Shown here: piece by piece, positions 31,454 to 39,640 of the stretch
How positions within the stretch are numbered: position 1 is the first letter of the stretch
How the letters are laid out: every line of letters starts with the position of its first letter
Source: Pleionea sp. CnH1-48
GTDB lineage: Bacteria; Pseudomonadota; Gammaproteobacteria; Enterobacterales; Kangiellaceae
Reading direction: 5' to 3'
Assembly (NCBI RefSeq): GCF_024124665.1
Contig: NZ_JAMXSB010000002.1
Location: forward strand, 1-64,000
DNA: 64,000 nt
Translations under genes and position numbers: made by a program
Notes under the pieces: generated by a model
What the model saw: the letters and a program-made list of their open reading frames with translations, nothing else
Database searches by the model: none
What the model was told of the DNA's origin: nothing

Positions 31454-33688
31454 TTACGATAGGAACTCAGACAGTATCTTTTCATAACTAAAAATGAGCT
31501 CTTTATTAAACTGACTTTCAGATTCTATTGGACTTTGAACAACTTCACCCCGTGCCTGCGCATGCAGATGCAAAAGGTCATACATTGATACCTGATGAAA
31601 GTTCAGTGATGCTTCCAATAAATCTTCGATATTAAACCGATTGTTAGCCACATTATTGCCTCCCTTCAAGTAGTTAGATGTTCCTAAAAGATCGAGCCAT
31701 ATAACCTCTTTCTTTTTTACATCAAACATTGCGACCATGCAGGAGTAGCTGGTGGCACTAATAGAAATTCGTTGTTCAACCGTTTTCGCATCAAATACTT
31801 CTCCAGCTTCTCCAAGGCCATCGCGCATCATCCATCCAACATTAGCTTCTTGAGCAGGAAATGGAGGTCCCTCATAAACACGAATATCCATAGCGATATA
31901 TCTAATCTCATCTGTATTGATAGAGTCTAGATTAATATCTATGAACTCACATGCACCTTCGGGAGCTGGAGCATAGGTAATATCTCCGCTGTGAACCGCT
32001 TGATACCCATCTTTAGAATTTCTTTTTAGTTTGTAATATGCTATCTCTGAGTGAAACTTAAGTTTCTCGGTTAAGAATGCAGCGGAGAGATCTATATCTT
32101 CGCCTACCCAATGAATAAAAAACCTTAAGGTATTCTTATCACCCATCGGCATTCGAGTACCACGCTGTACTATTTTTAGACCTTCAGATGCACTCCGCAT
32201 TTGAATGGGGACAGGGCATTTTGCAAGTTCAGGATCAATCCAGACTTTACCTAGACTTGGAAGTCTAGAAAACCTCTCTTTGAGGTTTTTCTCTATAAGC
32301 TCAACAACATCGGCTAGAATACGAGGATCTATATCTTTAAGCTTACTTTTAAGAACCTTAACATTTGCAATCTGTCCTTTAGGCAGTGCAACCCTCGTAT
32401 GGAGAGTTTCTGTTTTTCCATGAACAATATGATCGCGCTGACTGACTATTCTGTGCCTAAAGTGCCCAAGCATCTGTATTAAAACTCGAGTATCTACCTG
32501 GTCCACAACCTCATTAAACTGAGCAAGCAGGTTCTGTGCTTTTTCTTCGGTAAATATCCTCAACAGATGATCAAGTCGCCTCGCGAACTCTCCTGGTTTG
32601 CTTAATAACTTTTCTAGAATAATAACATCATTTTTTTTCAACAAAGCAGCTTCAACTTCGGTATTCATCCCTTTTAACTTAGCATTTCTTAATTTATCCG
32701 CGATATCATTCGATTTCGAAGCAGCTTTGTACTCCCCTATATGCAGACAATGAAACAACCTTTTCCATTTTTTTGCATGACGCTTCACATCATCTTCATT
32801 AATAACCTTCTCTAACTCCAAGACAAGCCACTTTCTGTACCTTCTCTTTAGCTTGAACTTGGTATTGGCTGCGAGAGAAATATCTCCACCAGATAGAGCG
32901 GTGGCAACTCTTAAAACATCGGTAGTATTCGTTACGCCCATAGAAACAATTCGAGAAAGATTTAGCTCTAAAGAAAAAGCTAAAAGTTGGCACCTTACTT
33001 CTTTGAATGGAACCTCTTCCGGTAGATTCTCAAGAAGCTTCGCCTCATCAAACAGTCTCAACAGACTATAAATAATTTCGTAGTCTTTCTCAGAAATTGA
33101 GCCATTTGAAGATAATAGCTCATAAAAGAGAGATAGCAGCTCGTCTTTCGGTAACAGCTCTATTTTCTTTAGTTTTATTTCTTCGAAAAGTGGTAGACGA
33201 GACTCTTTAGTATATTGCGGCTTCCACTGACCACATGCCCAGTAATGAGTAATAGAATTTAAAAATAGTTCTATATCGCTTGCGTTAGCCACTTGCTTTG
33301 GAAAGTTTGGATAGAATGGTTCCCAACTCTTATTCGCTCCAACCAACGATTGAAGTACATTAAACACTTCCTTTTCAAGTGACTTATCATTAGCAATTGG
33401 CTTAGCTGCCTGTTCTGAAAAGACATAGCCTAGCTTCATGGCTTCAAGCTGAACTCTTGAAAGCTCAACAGTATCAACAGAGTCCAAACTAGAGCCTATG
33501 ATGGCACCTCTTTTTCTTATAGCTATTTCTTGAAAAGATAACAGAGGCCAATCCTTTTTTTTGAAAGAAGAATCGAAAGCAGGTTCTTTGTTGCTTTTAA
33601 ATATATCGAACAATATCGTCACCTTGATTTTTTTATTAGGGCTGTTATCCTTCGTTCTGAGGCTATGGTCGTTCTTCCTTCTACACAT
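31454..33688 (-). CDS. TerD-domain protein of the MXAN_6230/SCO0854 type
   Basis: 744 aa as drawn. The true start may be a TTG at 33611-33613, preceded by AAGGTGA and giving MFDIFKSNKEPAFDSS, the more typical N-terminus; the ATG at 33688 has a poor ribosome site. Residues about 60-480 are helical and lack a clear motif. From about 500 the sequence carries the TerD-like fold: IVQRGTRMPMGDKNTLRFFIHW, YQAVHSGDITYAPAPEGACEFIDINLDSI, VGWMMRDG, then VEQRISISATSYSCMVAMFDV. The ending YDLLHLHAQARGE is also typical. TerD-type domains bind calcium and belong to tellurite/stress systems. Role here unknown; stand-alone gene. Confidence 0.7.
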   Translation of the reverse strand: MCRRKNDHSLRTKDNSPNKKIKVTILFDIFKSNKEPAFDSSFKKKDWPLLSFQEIAIRKRGAIIGSSLDSVDTVELSRVQLEAMKLGYVFSEQAAKPIANDKSLEKEVFNVLQSLVGANKSWEPFYPNFPKQVANASDIELFLNSITHYWACGQWKPQYTKESRLPLFEEIKLKKIELLPKDELLSLFYELLSSNGSISEKDYEIIYSLLRLFDEAKLLENLPEEVPFKEVRCQLLAFSLELNLSRIVSMGVTNTTDVLRVATALSGGDISLAANTKFKLKRRYRKWLVLELEKVINEDDVKRHAKKWKRLFHCLHIGEYKAASKSNDIADKLRNAKLKGMNTEVEAALLKKNDVIILEKLLSKPGEFARRLDHLLRIFTEEKAQNLLAQFNEVVDQVDTRVLIQMLGHFRHRIVSQRDHIVHGKTETLHTRVALPKGQIANVKVLKSKLKDIDPRILADVVELIEKNLKERFSRLPSLGKVWIDPELAKCPVPIQMRSASEGLKIVQRGTRMPMGDKNTLRFFIHWVGEDIDLSAAFLTEKLKFHSEIAYYKLKRNSKDGYQAVHSGDITYAPAPEGACEFIDINLDSINTDEIRYIAMDIRVYEGPPFPAQEANVGWMMRDGLGEAGEVFDAKTVEQRISISATSYSCMVAMFDVKKKEVIWLDLLGTSNYLKGGNNVANNRFNIEDLLEASLNFHQVSMYDLLHLHAQARGEVVQSPIESESQFNKELIFSYEKILSEFLS

Positions 33689-34058
33689 TCCCTGTTTAGA
33701 GCGGCCTCTTTCCTCACTGTATATTCACCACATGTAACATCTCTTACTCCACAACTAATATACCCTACTTTATTACTAGAGTTAAATATTAAATAAATCC
33801 GCTACACCGTTGTTTTTTAGGCGCTTTCACCACAAAACTCAAAGGTATATCTAGCAAGACATCACTTGATACTCTAGTCCCTATTTATCGAATAGCCAAA
33901 TTACTTATTGCTAATCTCCCGGTAATTTTTACTCAGCTCTCTAAAACTCTTATAGTCCAAAGATAGTGTTACGGCTTGTCATCTCACAATTCGCCCCCAA
34001 ATCGCTTAAATAACTTAGCTATCCACTAAAGCGAAAACTAAAACACGAAGGGAGTAGC
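33689..34058. other. Intergenic region between divergent genes
   Basis: About 370 AT-rich bases between the TerD-type gene and the VOC gene. It should hold promoters for both, but no -35/-10 pair is strong enough to name. GAAGGGAGTAG just before ATG 34059 is the ribosome site of the VOC gene. No repeat or RNA gene seen. Confidence 0.4.
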
Positions 34059-34445
34059 ATGCCACTTAAAATCGATCATGTGACTATTTTGGTCAAATCT
34101 TTGGAAGCCAGTATGCCTTATTACGAAAAGCTGCTGGATTTAATTGGTTTTACGAAGCGACGAGACTATGTATGGACTGATAATGAGGGTTTCTTCTTTC
34201 AGTTTAATCAGGCTAAAGAAGGTACTCATGAGTATGAAAGGTATGGAGCAGGAATGAATCATATAGGCTTTGCCGCGCCTTCTGAAGACTTTGTCAAAGA
34301 AGTACAGACTCAAATGAAACAAGCTGGTTTTGCTGTACCAGAAATTCAAAGTTTTGATGGAGTTAGAGCTTTGTTTATGAAAGACCCAGATGGGATTCGG
34401 TTTGAAATCACTTATTATCCACCTGGCGTTGAAGCCGTCGATTGA
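34059..34445 (+). CDS. VOC-family (glyoxalase/dioxygenase fold) protein
   Basis: 128-aa single-domain vicinal-oxygen-chelate protein. Metal-ligand candidates are at the usual places: His7 (KIDHVTILV), His68 (MNHIGFAA) and Glu116 (IRFEITYY), with the conserved KDPDG turn before the last strand. Such proteins act as lyases, dioxygenases or resistance proteins; nothing fixes the substrate here. GAAGGGAG precedes the ATG. It converges on the S9 peptidase gene, with a shared hairpin between. Confidence 0.8.
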   Translation: MPLKIDHVTILVKSLEASMPYYEKLLDLIGFTKRRDYVWTDNEGFFFQFNQAKEGTHEYERYGAGMNHIGFAAPSEDFVKEVQTQMKQAGFAVPEIQSFDGVRALFMKDPDGIRFEITYYPPGVEAVD

Positions 34446-34472
34446 TTTAGTTCTCCTATTTAGAAAAACGAC

Positions 34473-34505
34473 TTATGAGAGGCACAAGAAACGCGCCTCT
34501 CATAA
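34473..34505. terminator. Bidirectional terminator between VOC and S9 genes
   Basis: TTATGAGAGGC (34473-34483) and GCCTCTCATAA (34495-34505) form a perfect 11-bp stem with an 11-base loop between two convergent genes. The minus-strand exit has a U-rich CGTTTTTC a few bases on. Confidence 0.75.
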
Positions 34506-34526
34506 TTGGAAGGAGCCTGATTACAT

Positions 34527-36608
34527 CTAGTCTTTCTTTGCTTCTTCTGCCCCTTTGTACTTATCAAACCAGGCTAGAATATACCCAACCTTTCTTGCTA
34601 AGTTTGAAGGTTTCGCCGCAATACCATGATAGGCTCCTTGAATACGGACTAAGGAGCTTTCTACACCTTCCAAACGCAAGGCCCCGTAATATTGCTCACT
34701 TTCGCTCATTGGTGTTCGCACATCGAGTTCGCCTGTTAAAACCATAGTCGGTGTTTCTACATTACCCACCAATGCTAAAGGCGAACGCTTCCAGTACTGC
34801 TCGTAGTCTTTCCATGGTAAATCTGTAAACCAGTATCGAGTCATAAAGGTATAAATATCTGACGTACCAATCATACTGATCCAGTTAATCACTGGCTTAG
34901 CGACAACAGCAGCTCTGAATCGATTGGTTTTACCAATAATCCAGGCGGTCAGAACTCCACCACCAGAACCACCAGTAACAAACAAATTCTTCTCATCCAC
35001 ATAACCTTTGGCAATTACGCCATCTACCATGTCCATCAGATCATCATAGTCATTTGACGGATAATTTTTATTAATTAAATTAGCAAACTCACTACCCTGA
35101 GAAGTAGAACCTCGAGGATTTCCATACACGACCACATAACCTGCAGCCGCAAAGAGCTGAACCTCCGATGAAAAACCAGGACCGTAGGCTGTGTGCGGTC
35201 CGCCATGAATTTCTAAAATCAATGGATACTTTTTCTTAGGATCAAAGTTTGGAGGTGTCACGATCCAGGCTTGCAAATCCCGTTGATCAACAGAGCTTTT
35301 TACCGTGAGCAGTTCAGGCTTAGTCACTGTTTTATGATCAAATACATCACCATTGAGATCCGTTAGCTTGGTTACTCGACCACGCTTATCGACAACCGCT
35401 AAATCAGCAGGTTTTTTGCCGTCAGAATGAGTGTAAACAACATTACCTCTGTCAGTAACATCGTATTGACCCGAAGTGTAAGGTCTACCAAGACTCATAC
35501 CGCCTAAGGAGCTTGTTTTATTAGATATCTTGCCAGATAAGCTGACGTAAGCCACTCGTCTTTGACCATCGTTGTCGTAGCTAAAGTAGAGCCCTTTGCT
35601 GTTTTTTGCCCAGCGAATATCTTGCACCGAACGATCCAGCTTTGGAGTTAACTGTTTAATCTTACTCCCATCAACATTCATCACATAGAGTTCGCTGTCT
35701 TGAAAAGACTTACCGTCATCTTCGAATCCAGTAAAAGCAATACGTTTTCCGTCAGGACTTATTTTGGGTGAGTTTTCTGGGCCTGTAGCACTTGTTAACT
35801 GAGTCACCTTGCCACTGAGCACATCGATGGCTAGCAAATCACTGTTAAAAATATCAAACTCGAAATCTTCTCTGGTATTCGCAGATACAATGATTTTCTT
35901 GCCGTCTTTGGTCCAAGCCAAAGAGCCAGCATAATTGTGATCACTCGAGGTAATTTGTCTTGGAGTACCGCCAATCGTTGGCACTACATAAACCTGAAGG
36001 TTTCCTGGTTTGTTCATCCCAACGCCGTCTTGTTGGAATAAGGTCGAATCAATATATTGAGCATCCTTCGCCCACTTAGCCCCTTTAGGTTTAAACGACA
36101 GATTAAACAACGAGCTGGGTTTAGCGGGAGTAAACATTGCGAAGGCGATTTGCTTTCCGTTAGGAGAAAAGCTCAGGCTGTTAGGACTCATGGTCACATC
36201 AGTGACTCTGGCGGTATTGCCCGTTTTCACATCCCTCACATAAATTTGTACCTTCCCTTCTTTACTCGATAAGTAAGCCATCTTAGAACCATCGCGAGAA
36301 AACACGGGGCTAAAATGATTTTTGGAATCTGACAATAATGGCATGTGACTGCTGCCGTCTAAGGCCACTGTCCATAAATTTCGACGCATACTGTCCGTCA
36401 TAATATCCATACTACGGCGTTCATAAATAACATGGTCGCCATCGGGCATGACTACAGGATTGGCGGCATATTCTAAACTAAAGAGATCTTTGTAATTAAG
36501 AAAGTGTTTATTGGCTTCTTTAGACTCACTTTCTGCCGACACATTCGCCGTTAACAAGATGCCGGTGCAGAGAGCCGTTATTGTTCGTAAAGATGGGAGT
36601 TTCTTCAT
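34527..36608 (-). CDS. S9 family peptidase (prolyl oligopeptidase / acylaminoacyl peptidase type)
   Basis: 693 aa with a signal peptide (ITALCTGILLTANVSA-ES), so periplasmic or secreted. The N-terminal two-thirds is a beta-propeller of TolB/WD40-like units (FSRDGSKMAYLSS, SPNGKQIAFAMF, SPDGKRIAFTGF). The C-terminal alpha/beta-hydrolase domain has HGGPHTAYGPG (oxyanion region) and the triad Ser548 (GGSGGG), Asp629 (TGELDVRTP) and His661 (GAYHGI). It cleaves short peptides, likely for amino-acid recovery. Length fits the family. Single gene. Confidence 0.92.
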   Translation of the reverse strand: MKKLPSLRTITALCTGILLTANVSAESESKEANKHFLNYKDLFSLEYAANPVVMPDGDHVIYERRSMDIMTDSMRRNLWTVALDGSSHMPLLSDSKNHFSPVFSRDGSKMAYLSSKEGKVQIYVRDVKTGNTARVTDVTMSPNSLSFSPNGKQIAFAMFTPAKPSSLFNLSFKPKGAKWAKDAQYIDSTLFQQDGVGMNKPGNLQVYVVPTIGGTPRQITSSDHNYAGSLAWTKDGKKIIVSANTREDFEFDIFNSDLLAIDVLSGKVTQLTSATGPENSPKISPDGKRIAFTGFEDDGKSFQDSELYVMNVDGSKIKQLTPKLDRSVQDIRWAKNSKGLYFSYDNDGQRRVAYVSLSGKISNKTSSLGGMSLGRPYTSGQYDVTDRGNVVYTHSDGKKPADLAVVDKRGRVTKLTDLNGDVFDHKTVTKPELLTVKSSVDQRDLQAWIVTPPNFDPKKKYPLILEIHGGPHTAYGPGFSSEVQLFAAAGYVVVYGNPRGSTSQGSEFANLINKNYPSNDYDDLMDMVDGVIAKGYVDEKNLFVTGGSGGGVLTAWIIGKTNRFRAAVVAKPVINWISMIGTSDIYTFMTRYWFTDLPWKDYEQYWKRSPLALVGNVETPTMVLTGELDVRTPMSESEQYYGALRLEGVESSLVRIQGAYHGIAAKPSNLARKVGYILAWFDKYKGAEEAKKD

Positions 36609-37014
36609 TATTGTTGTCTCGTGGTTCTTGCAATTTCGGCTTATTGTATCAGAGGAATGAAAGCCCAGGCGGTAAGACGTGTTTCAAAATGTATCTCTTC
36701 AATGCGACGAGGAAGTACTGCTCCCAAAGCTCTTATATGATAAGAACGGGTGGCAATAGGGAAACTATAAGAAGAACTAATAAAGAAGCTCGATAATGCA
36801 ATCAGCCTACTTAGATGCAGACTCAACGATAGTGACTGAAATTCCAAGCCAATAAAAACAATCCTAGATCAAACCTTAAGAGGCACTTGTAATTCATTGT
36901 TTTTAAAAACTTTATCCTAGTTAAAGTAAATTCTAGCTAAGCATTTAAGTCTACGACATTATTCTAATGGCCTCTAACATTCGTACATCAAAATAAATAA
37001 GAGCTGTCTTTGTT
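36609..37014. other. Intergenic region, nothing recognised
   Basis: About 400 bases between the S9 peptidase start and the end of the HxlR gene. It should contain the peptidase promoter. Short open frames on both strands lack ribosome sites and protein-like composition. No repeat or RNA structure stands out. Confidence 0.4.
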
Positions 37015-37398
37015 CTATCCTTCATTCGCCTTATCGTATAGCTGTCGCGCTTTACGAATATCAGCGTGATGCTCGTCTGCCCAAGAGACTAACTTCCATA
37101 CTGAGGCCGACAAGCCTTTGCCTAATTCGGTGAGTTCATATTCTACTTTAACGGGAACCTGAGGAAAAACCGTTCGCTGCACGAAGCCATCACGCTCCAG
37201 ATCGCGAAGAGTTTGAGTGAGCATACGTTGCGAAATTCCTACAATACGAGACTTAAGAGAGTTAAATCGGTCAGCACCGTCGACTAATGCAAACAAAATA
37301 AGAATGGACCATTTATCCCCGATCTGTGCCACCACATTACGGATCGGGCATTCTTCGTTATTTAGAAAAACCCGTCTTTGATTTTCTTTCTGCGACAT
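37015..37398 (-). CDS. HxlR-family winged-helix regulator
   Basis: 127 aa from ATG 37398, preferred over ATG 37413 because GGGAG lies before it. Conserved HxlR features: Cys in NNEECPIRNVVAQIGDKWSILILFAL, then the winged helix FNSLKSRIVGISQRMLTQTLRDLERDGFVQRTVFPQVPVKVEYELTELGKGL. The N-terminal Cys is the redox or electrophile sensor in several members. It is divergent from a hydrolase gene 146 bases away and probably controls it and itself. Confidence 0.88.
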   Translation of the reverse strand: MSQKENQRRVFLNNEECPIRNVVAQIGDKWSILILFALVDGADRFNSLKSRIVGISQRMLTQTLRDLERDGFVQRTVFPQVPVKVEYELTELGKGLSASVWKLVSWADEHHADIRKARQLYDKANEG

Positions 37399-37460
37399 TA
37401 CTTCTACTCCCATAGGTTATCAAAAGGTAACTTGACCACTAAATACTGCCTTATTGTCAG

Positions 37461-37490
37461 TTTACACTAAATAGAATAACCTAGTATACA
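37461..37490 (+). promoter_or_regulatory. Candidate sigma-70 promoter of the hydrolase gene
   Basis: TTTACA (37461-37466) and TATACA (37485-37490) are spaced 18 bases apart in the HxlR/hydrolase divergent region, 54 bases before the hydrolase ATG. AT-rich TAGTATACATTAGTAACTA over the -10 could be an HxlR site, which would block this promoter. Confidence 0.5.
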
Positions 37491-37543
37491 TTAGTAACTA
37501 ACACAATAAATCACTACTGGTTAAATACAAAGATAGGCTCAAT

Positions 37544-38467
37544 ATGACACAATCTCTTTTGAACAAGGCACTGACTTATTATGCTTCCGATACGCCTGAA
37601 CACGTAGAAGATCTTTTTTCTCCACAATTTGTGAACCTGGGTAAGTTTAAAATTCGCTATGTTCGAAAAGAAAAGCCTATGTCACCTACTCTACTATTGT
37701 TGAATGGCCTGCCTCAAAGTATTCGCATGTGGGAATCCTCCCTAAATACCTTCAGCGACAAGTTTGATGTATTAGCTTTTGACATACCTGGGTTTGGTTT
37801 ATCAACAGCCGACGAGAATGATATGTCTCCAAGTAACTTGAGCGAAATAATCATAAAGGTAATGGATCATTTCAATATCAAACAAGCACATTTAGTAGGG
37901 CCAGACGTTGGTGTTCCAATCGCTTTAACTGCGGTGATCAATCATGCTCAACGATTTTTGAGTTTAAATATCTTTGATGGACCAGGAAGCTTTCCACCAA
38001 AACTGTCGCCTATGTTGATGACAGTGATCAAGTCTCCTTTTATTCGCTGGCTAGCAAAAGGGATAAATAAAAAACCAATAATGAAAACGAACTTCCTGAC
38101 CGCCGTTAAAGAAGGCTATCATCATCATAAACCTACGAAGCGCGCAATAAAGGAATATTATGATATTGCTTATAATCAACAAGCTCACAAGTGCGCAATT
38201 AGTTTCTTTGGTTCCTATTCAAAAGAATTGCCATGGATTGAACAAAGGCTTAAGGATATCAAAACCCCAACTTTGATTACCTGGGGCAAACAAGACCCGT
38301 TTGTGTTGGTTGAAAACGCATACTTTTTAGCCGAGAATATTCCTCAGAGCAAGTTGGTCGTTTTTGAGCATGCGTCACATTTTTCTTCAGAAGATGCAGG
38401 ACAAGACTATGTAGATCTGCTGACTAACTGGGTCGATGGAGGCTTTAATACCCACAGTGGAAGTTGA
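37544..38467 (+). CDS. Alpha/beta hydrolase with Asp nucleophile (epoxide hydrolase / dehalogenase-like)
   Basis: 307 aa, cytosolic. The fold is clear: LLLLNGLPQSIRMWESSL (oxyanion strand; HG is replaced by NG), VLAFDIPGFGLS, and the nucleophile elbow GPDVG with Asp121 where most hydrolases have Ser. The general acid region is ITWGKQDPFV and the catalytic His is in FEHASHFSSEDA. An Asp nucleophile is the mark of epoxide hydrolases and haloalkane dehalogenases, so the substrate is likely a small epoxide or halogenated compound; which one is unknown. Regulated by the divergent HxlR gene, I infer. Confidence 0.8.
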   Translation: MTQSLLNKALTYYASDTPEHVEDLFSPQFVNLGKFKIRYVRKEKPMSPTLLLLNGLPQSIRMWESSLNTFSDKFDVLAFDIPGFGLSTADENDMSPSNLSEIIIKVMDHFNIKQAHLVGPDVGVPIALTAVINHAQRFLSLNIFDGPGSFPPKLSPMLMTVIKSPFIRWLAKGINKKPIMKTNFLTAVKEGYHHHKPTKRAIKEYYDIAYNQQAHKCAISFFGSYSKELPWIEQRLKDIKTPTLITWGKQDPFVLVENAYFLAENIPQSKLVVFEHASHFSSEDAGQDYVDLLTNWVDGGFNTHSGS

Positions 38468-38498
38468 AATGTACCGATGGCTCTCAGTTACCTAACAT

Positions 38499-38582
38499 TT
38501 GAGTAAGTATCCTTACTCAATGAGACCTGACATTAAGCAGCTTTGCTCAAGCGTCTAGTCAGGTCTCAATGGGATCATTTTT
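38499..38582 (+). terminator. Two hairpins in tandem after the hydrolase gene
   Basis: TTGAGTAAG/CTTACTCAA (38499-38507, 38512-38520; 4-base loop) is followed at once by TGAGACCTGAC/GTCAGGTCTCA (38521-38531, 38558-38568). A run of six T comes seven bases after the second stem. The second hairpin with its T-run is the probable terminator; the first may help or be a binding site. Confidence 0.65.
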
Positions 38583-38642
38583 TACGGTGCTTCTAAGCGG
38601 GATTAGAGTACTCTTCTTAATTTAAGATTCATCGACTGCTAT

Positions 38643-39530
38643 CTAGAATTTCGACTTCAAAGCCAGTTTAAAAAAAGCTCTGATATATTCCGTTGGCTCC
38701 TCGTTTGTCCTTATGCCCAAGTAAATTTTTTTAGGCAGTCCTTTATCTCCTAATCGTACTGCTTTAATGGGCAAAGAATCCTGATATTCATTAACCAGCC
38801 AGAGTGGTAATGTGGCTACGCCACGATCAGCGGCAACCATCTGTAACATCATTTCTGTTGCTTCTATAAGCTTGTGTTTCTTTGGCTGGCAATTTGCTGG
38901 AATTAAGAAGTTCTTGAAAATATCCAACCTTTCTTTCTCTACCGGATAGGTAAATAACACTTCGTTAGACAATGCTTCAGGACTAACAGTCGTATGAGTT
39001 GCGAGTGCATTTGTAGTTGCAACAACCAGCACTTGTTCATAGTCAAAAACAGGAGAAAACTTAATCCCTTTTATTTCCAAAGGATCGGGTGTTACTAAGA
39101 TATCAATCTCATGATTAAATAACGCTGCCATACCGCCAAACTGAAACTTTTGCTTTACATCAACGTCGACTCCTTCCCACTCCGCAAGAAATGGCTCAAC
39201 CACTTTTAACAACCAACGATAACAAGGGTGGCACTCCATCCCAATGCGCAATGCCCCCCTCTCTCCTTTTGCGTATTGAAGCAGTACCTCATCCAATCTT
39301 TCCATCTGTGGCAAAAGTCGATTAGCTTCATTAAGCAAAAACTTTCCGGCTTGTGTTAAATGTATTTGGCGGCCTTTTTTGTGCCACAGTTGAGTGCCCG
39401 ACTGGTTTTCTAACTTTTTAAAGCTATGACTCAAAGCAGATTGAGTCAAATGCAAGGACTTAGCCGCTGCGGTAAGAGAACCAAGCTGGTCAATCTCTCG
39501 CAAAATCTTTAAATGTATTCGTTCGATCAT
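38643..39530 (-). CDS. metR: LysR-type regulator MetR
   Basis: 295 aa. N-terminal winged helix (IHLKILREIDQLGSLTAAAKSLHLTQSALSHSFKKLENQSG) followed by the two-lobed effector domain. The identity as MetR comes from position, divergent from metE with a MetR box between, and from motifs shared with MetR (GMECHPCYRWLLKVVEPFL, LIEATEMMLQMVAADRGVATLPLWL). MetR activates metE in response to homocysteine and usually represses its own gene. The box sits eight bases before its start, as expected for self-repression. Confidence 0.9.
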   Translation of the reverse strand: MIERIHLKILREIDQLGSLTAAAKSLHLTQSALSHSFKKLENQSGTQLWHKKGRQIHLTQAGKFLLNEANRLLPQMERLDEVLLQYAKGERGALRIGMECHPCYRWLLKVVEPFLAEWEGVDVDVKQKFQFGGMAALFNHEIDILVTPDPLEIKGIKFSPVFDYEQVLVVATTNALATHTTVSPEALSNEVLFTYPVEKERLDIFKNFLIPANCQPKKHKLIEATEMMLQMVAADRGVATLPLWLVNEYQDSLPIKAVRLGDKGLPKKIYLGIRTNEEPTEYIRAFFKLALKSKF

Positions 39531-39538
39531 AGCAACTA

Positions 39539-39551
39539 TGAAAACTATTCA
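39539..39551. promoter_or_regulatory. MetR box
   Basis: TGAAAACTATTCA fits the MetR consensus TGAA-N5-TTCA exactly. It lies in the 110-base metR/metE divergent region, eight bases from metR. A second half-site-like TTGAAAATATACC follows at about 39559. Confidence 0.8.
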
Positions 39552-39640
39552 TTGGTTGTTGAAAATATACCATTATTCCTCATCAAATCAATGCCATAAA
39601 CTCTTGCTTCTTCAAGTGACTTTTAAAATTGGATGACGAT

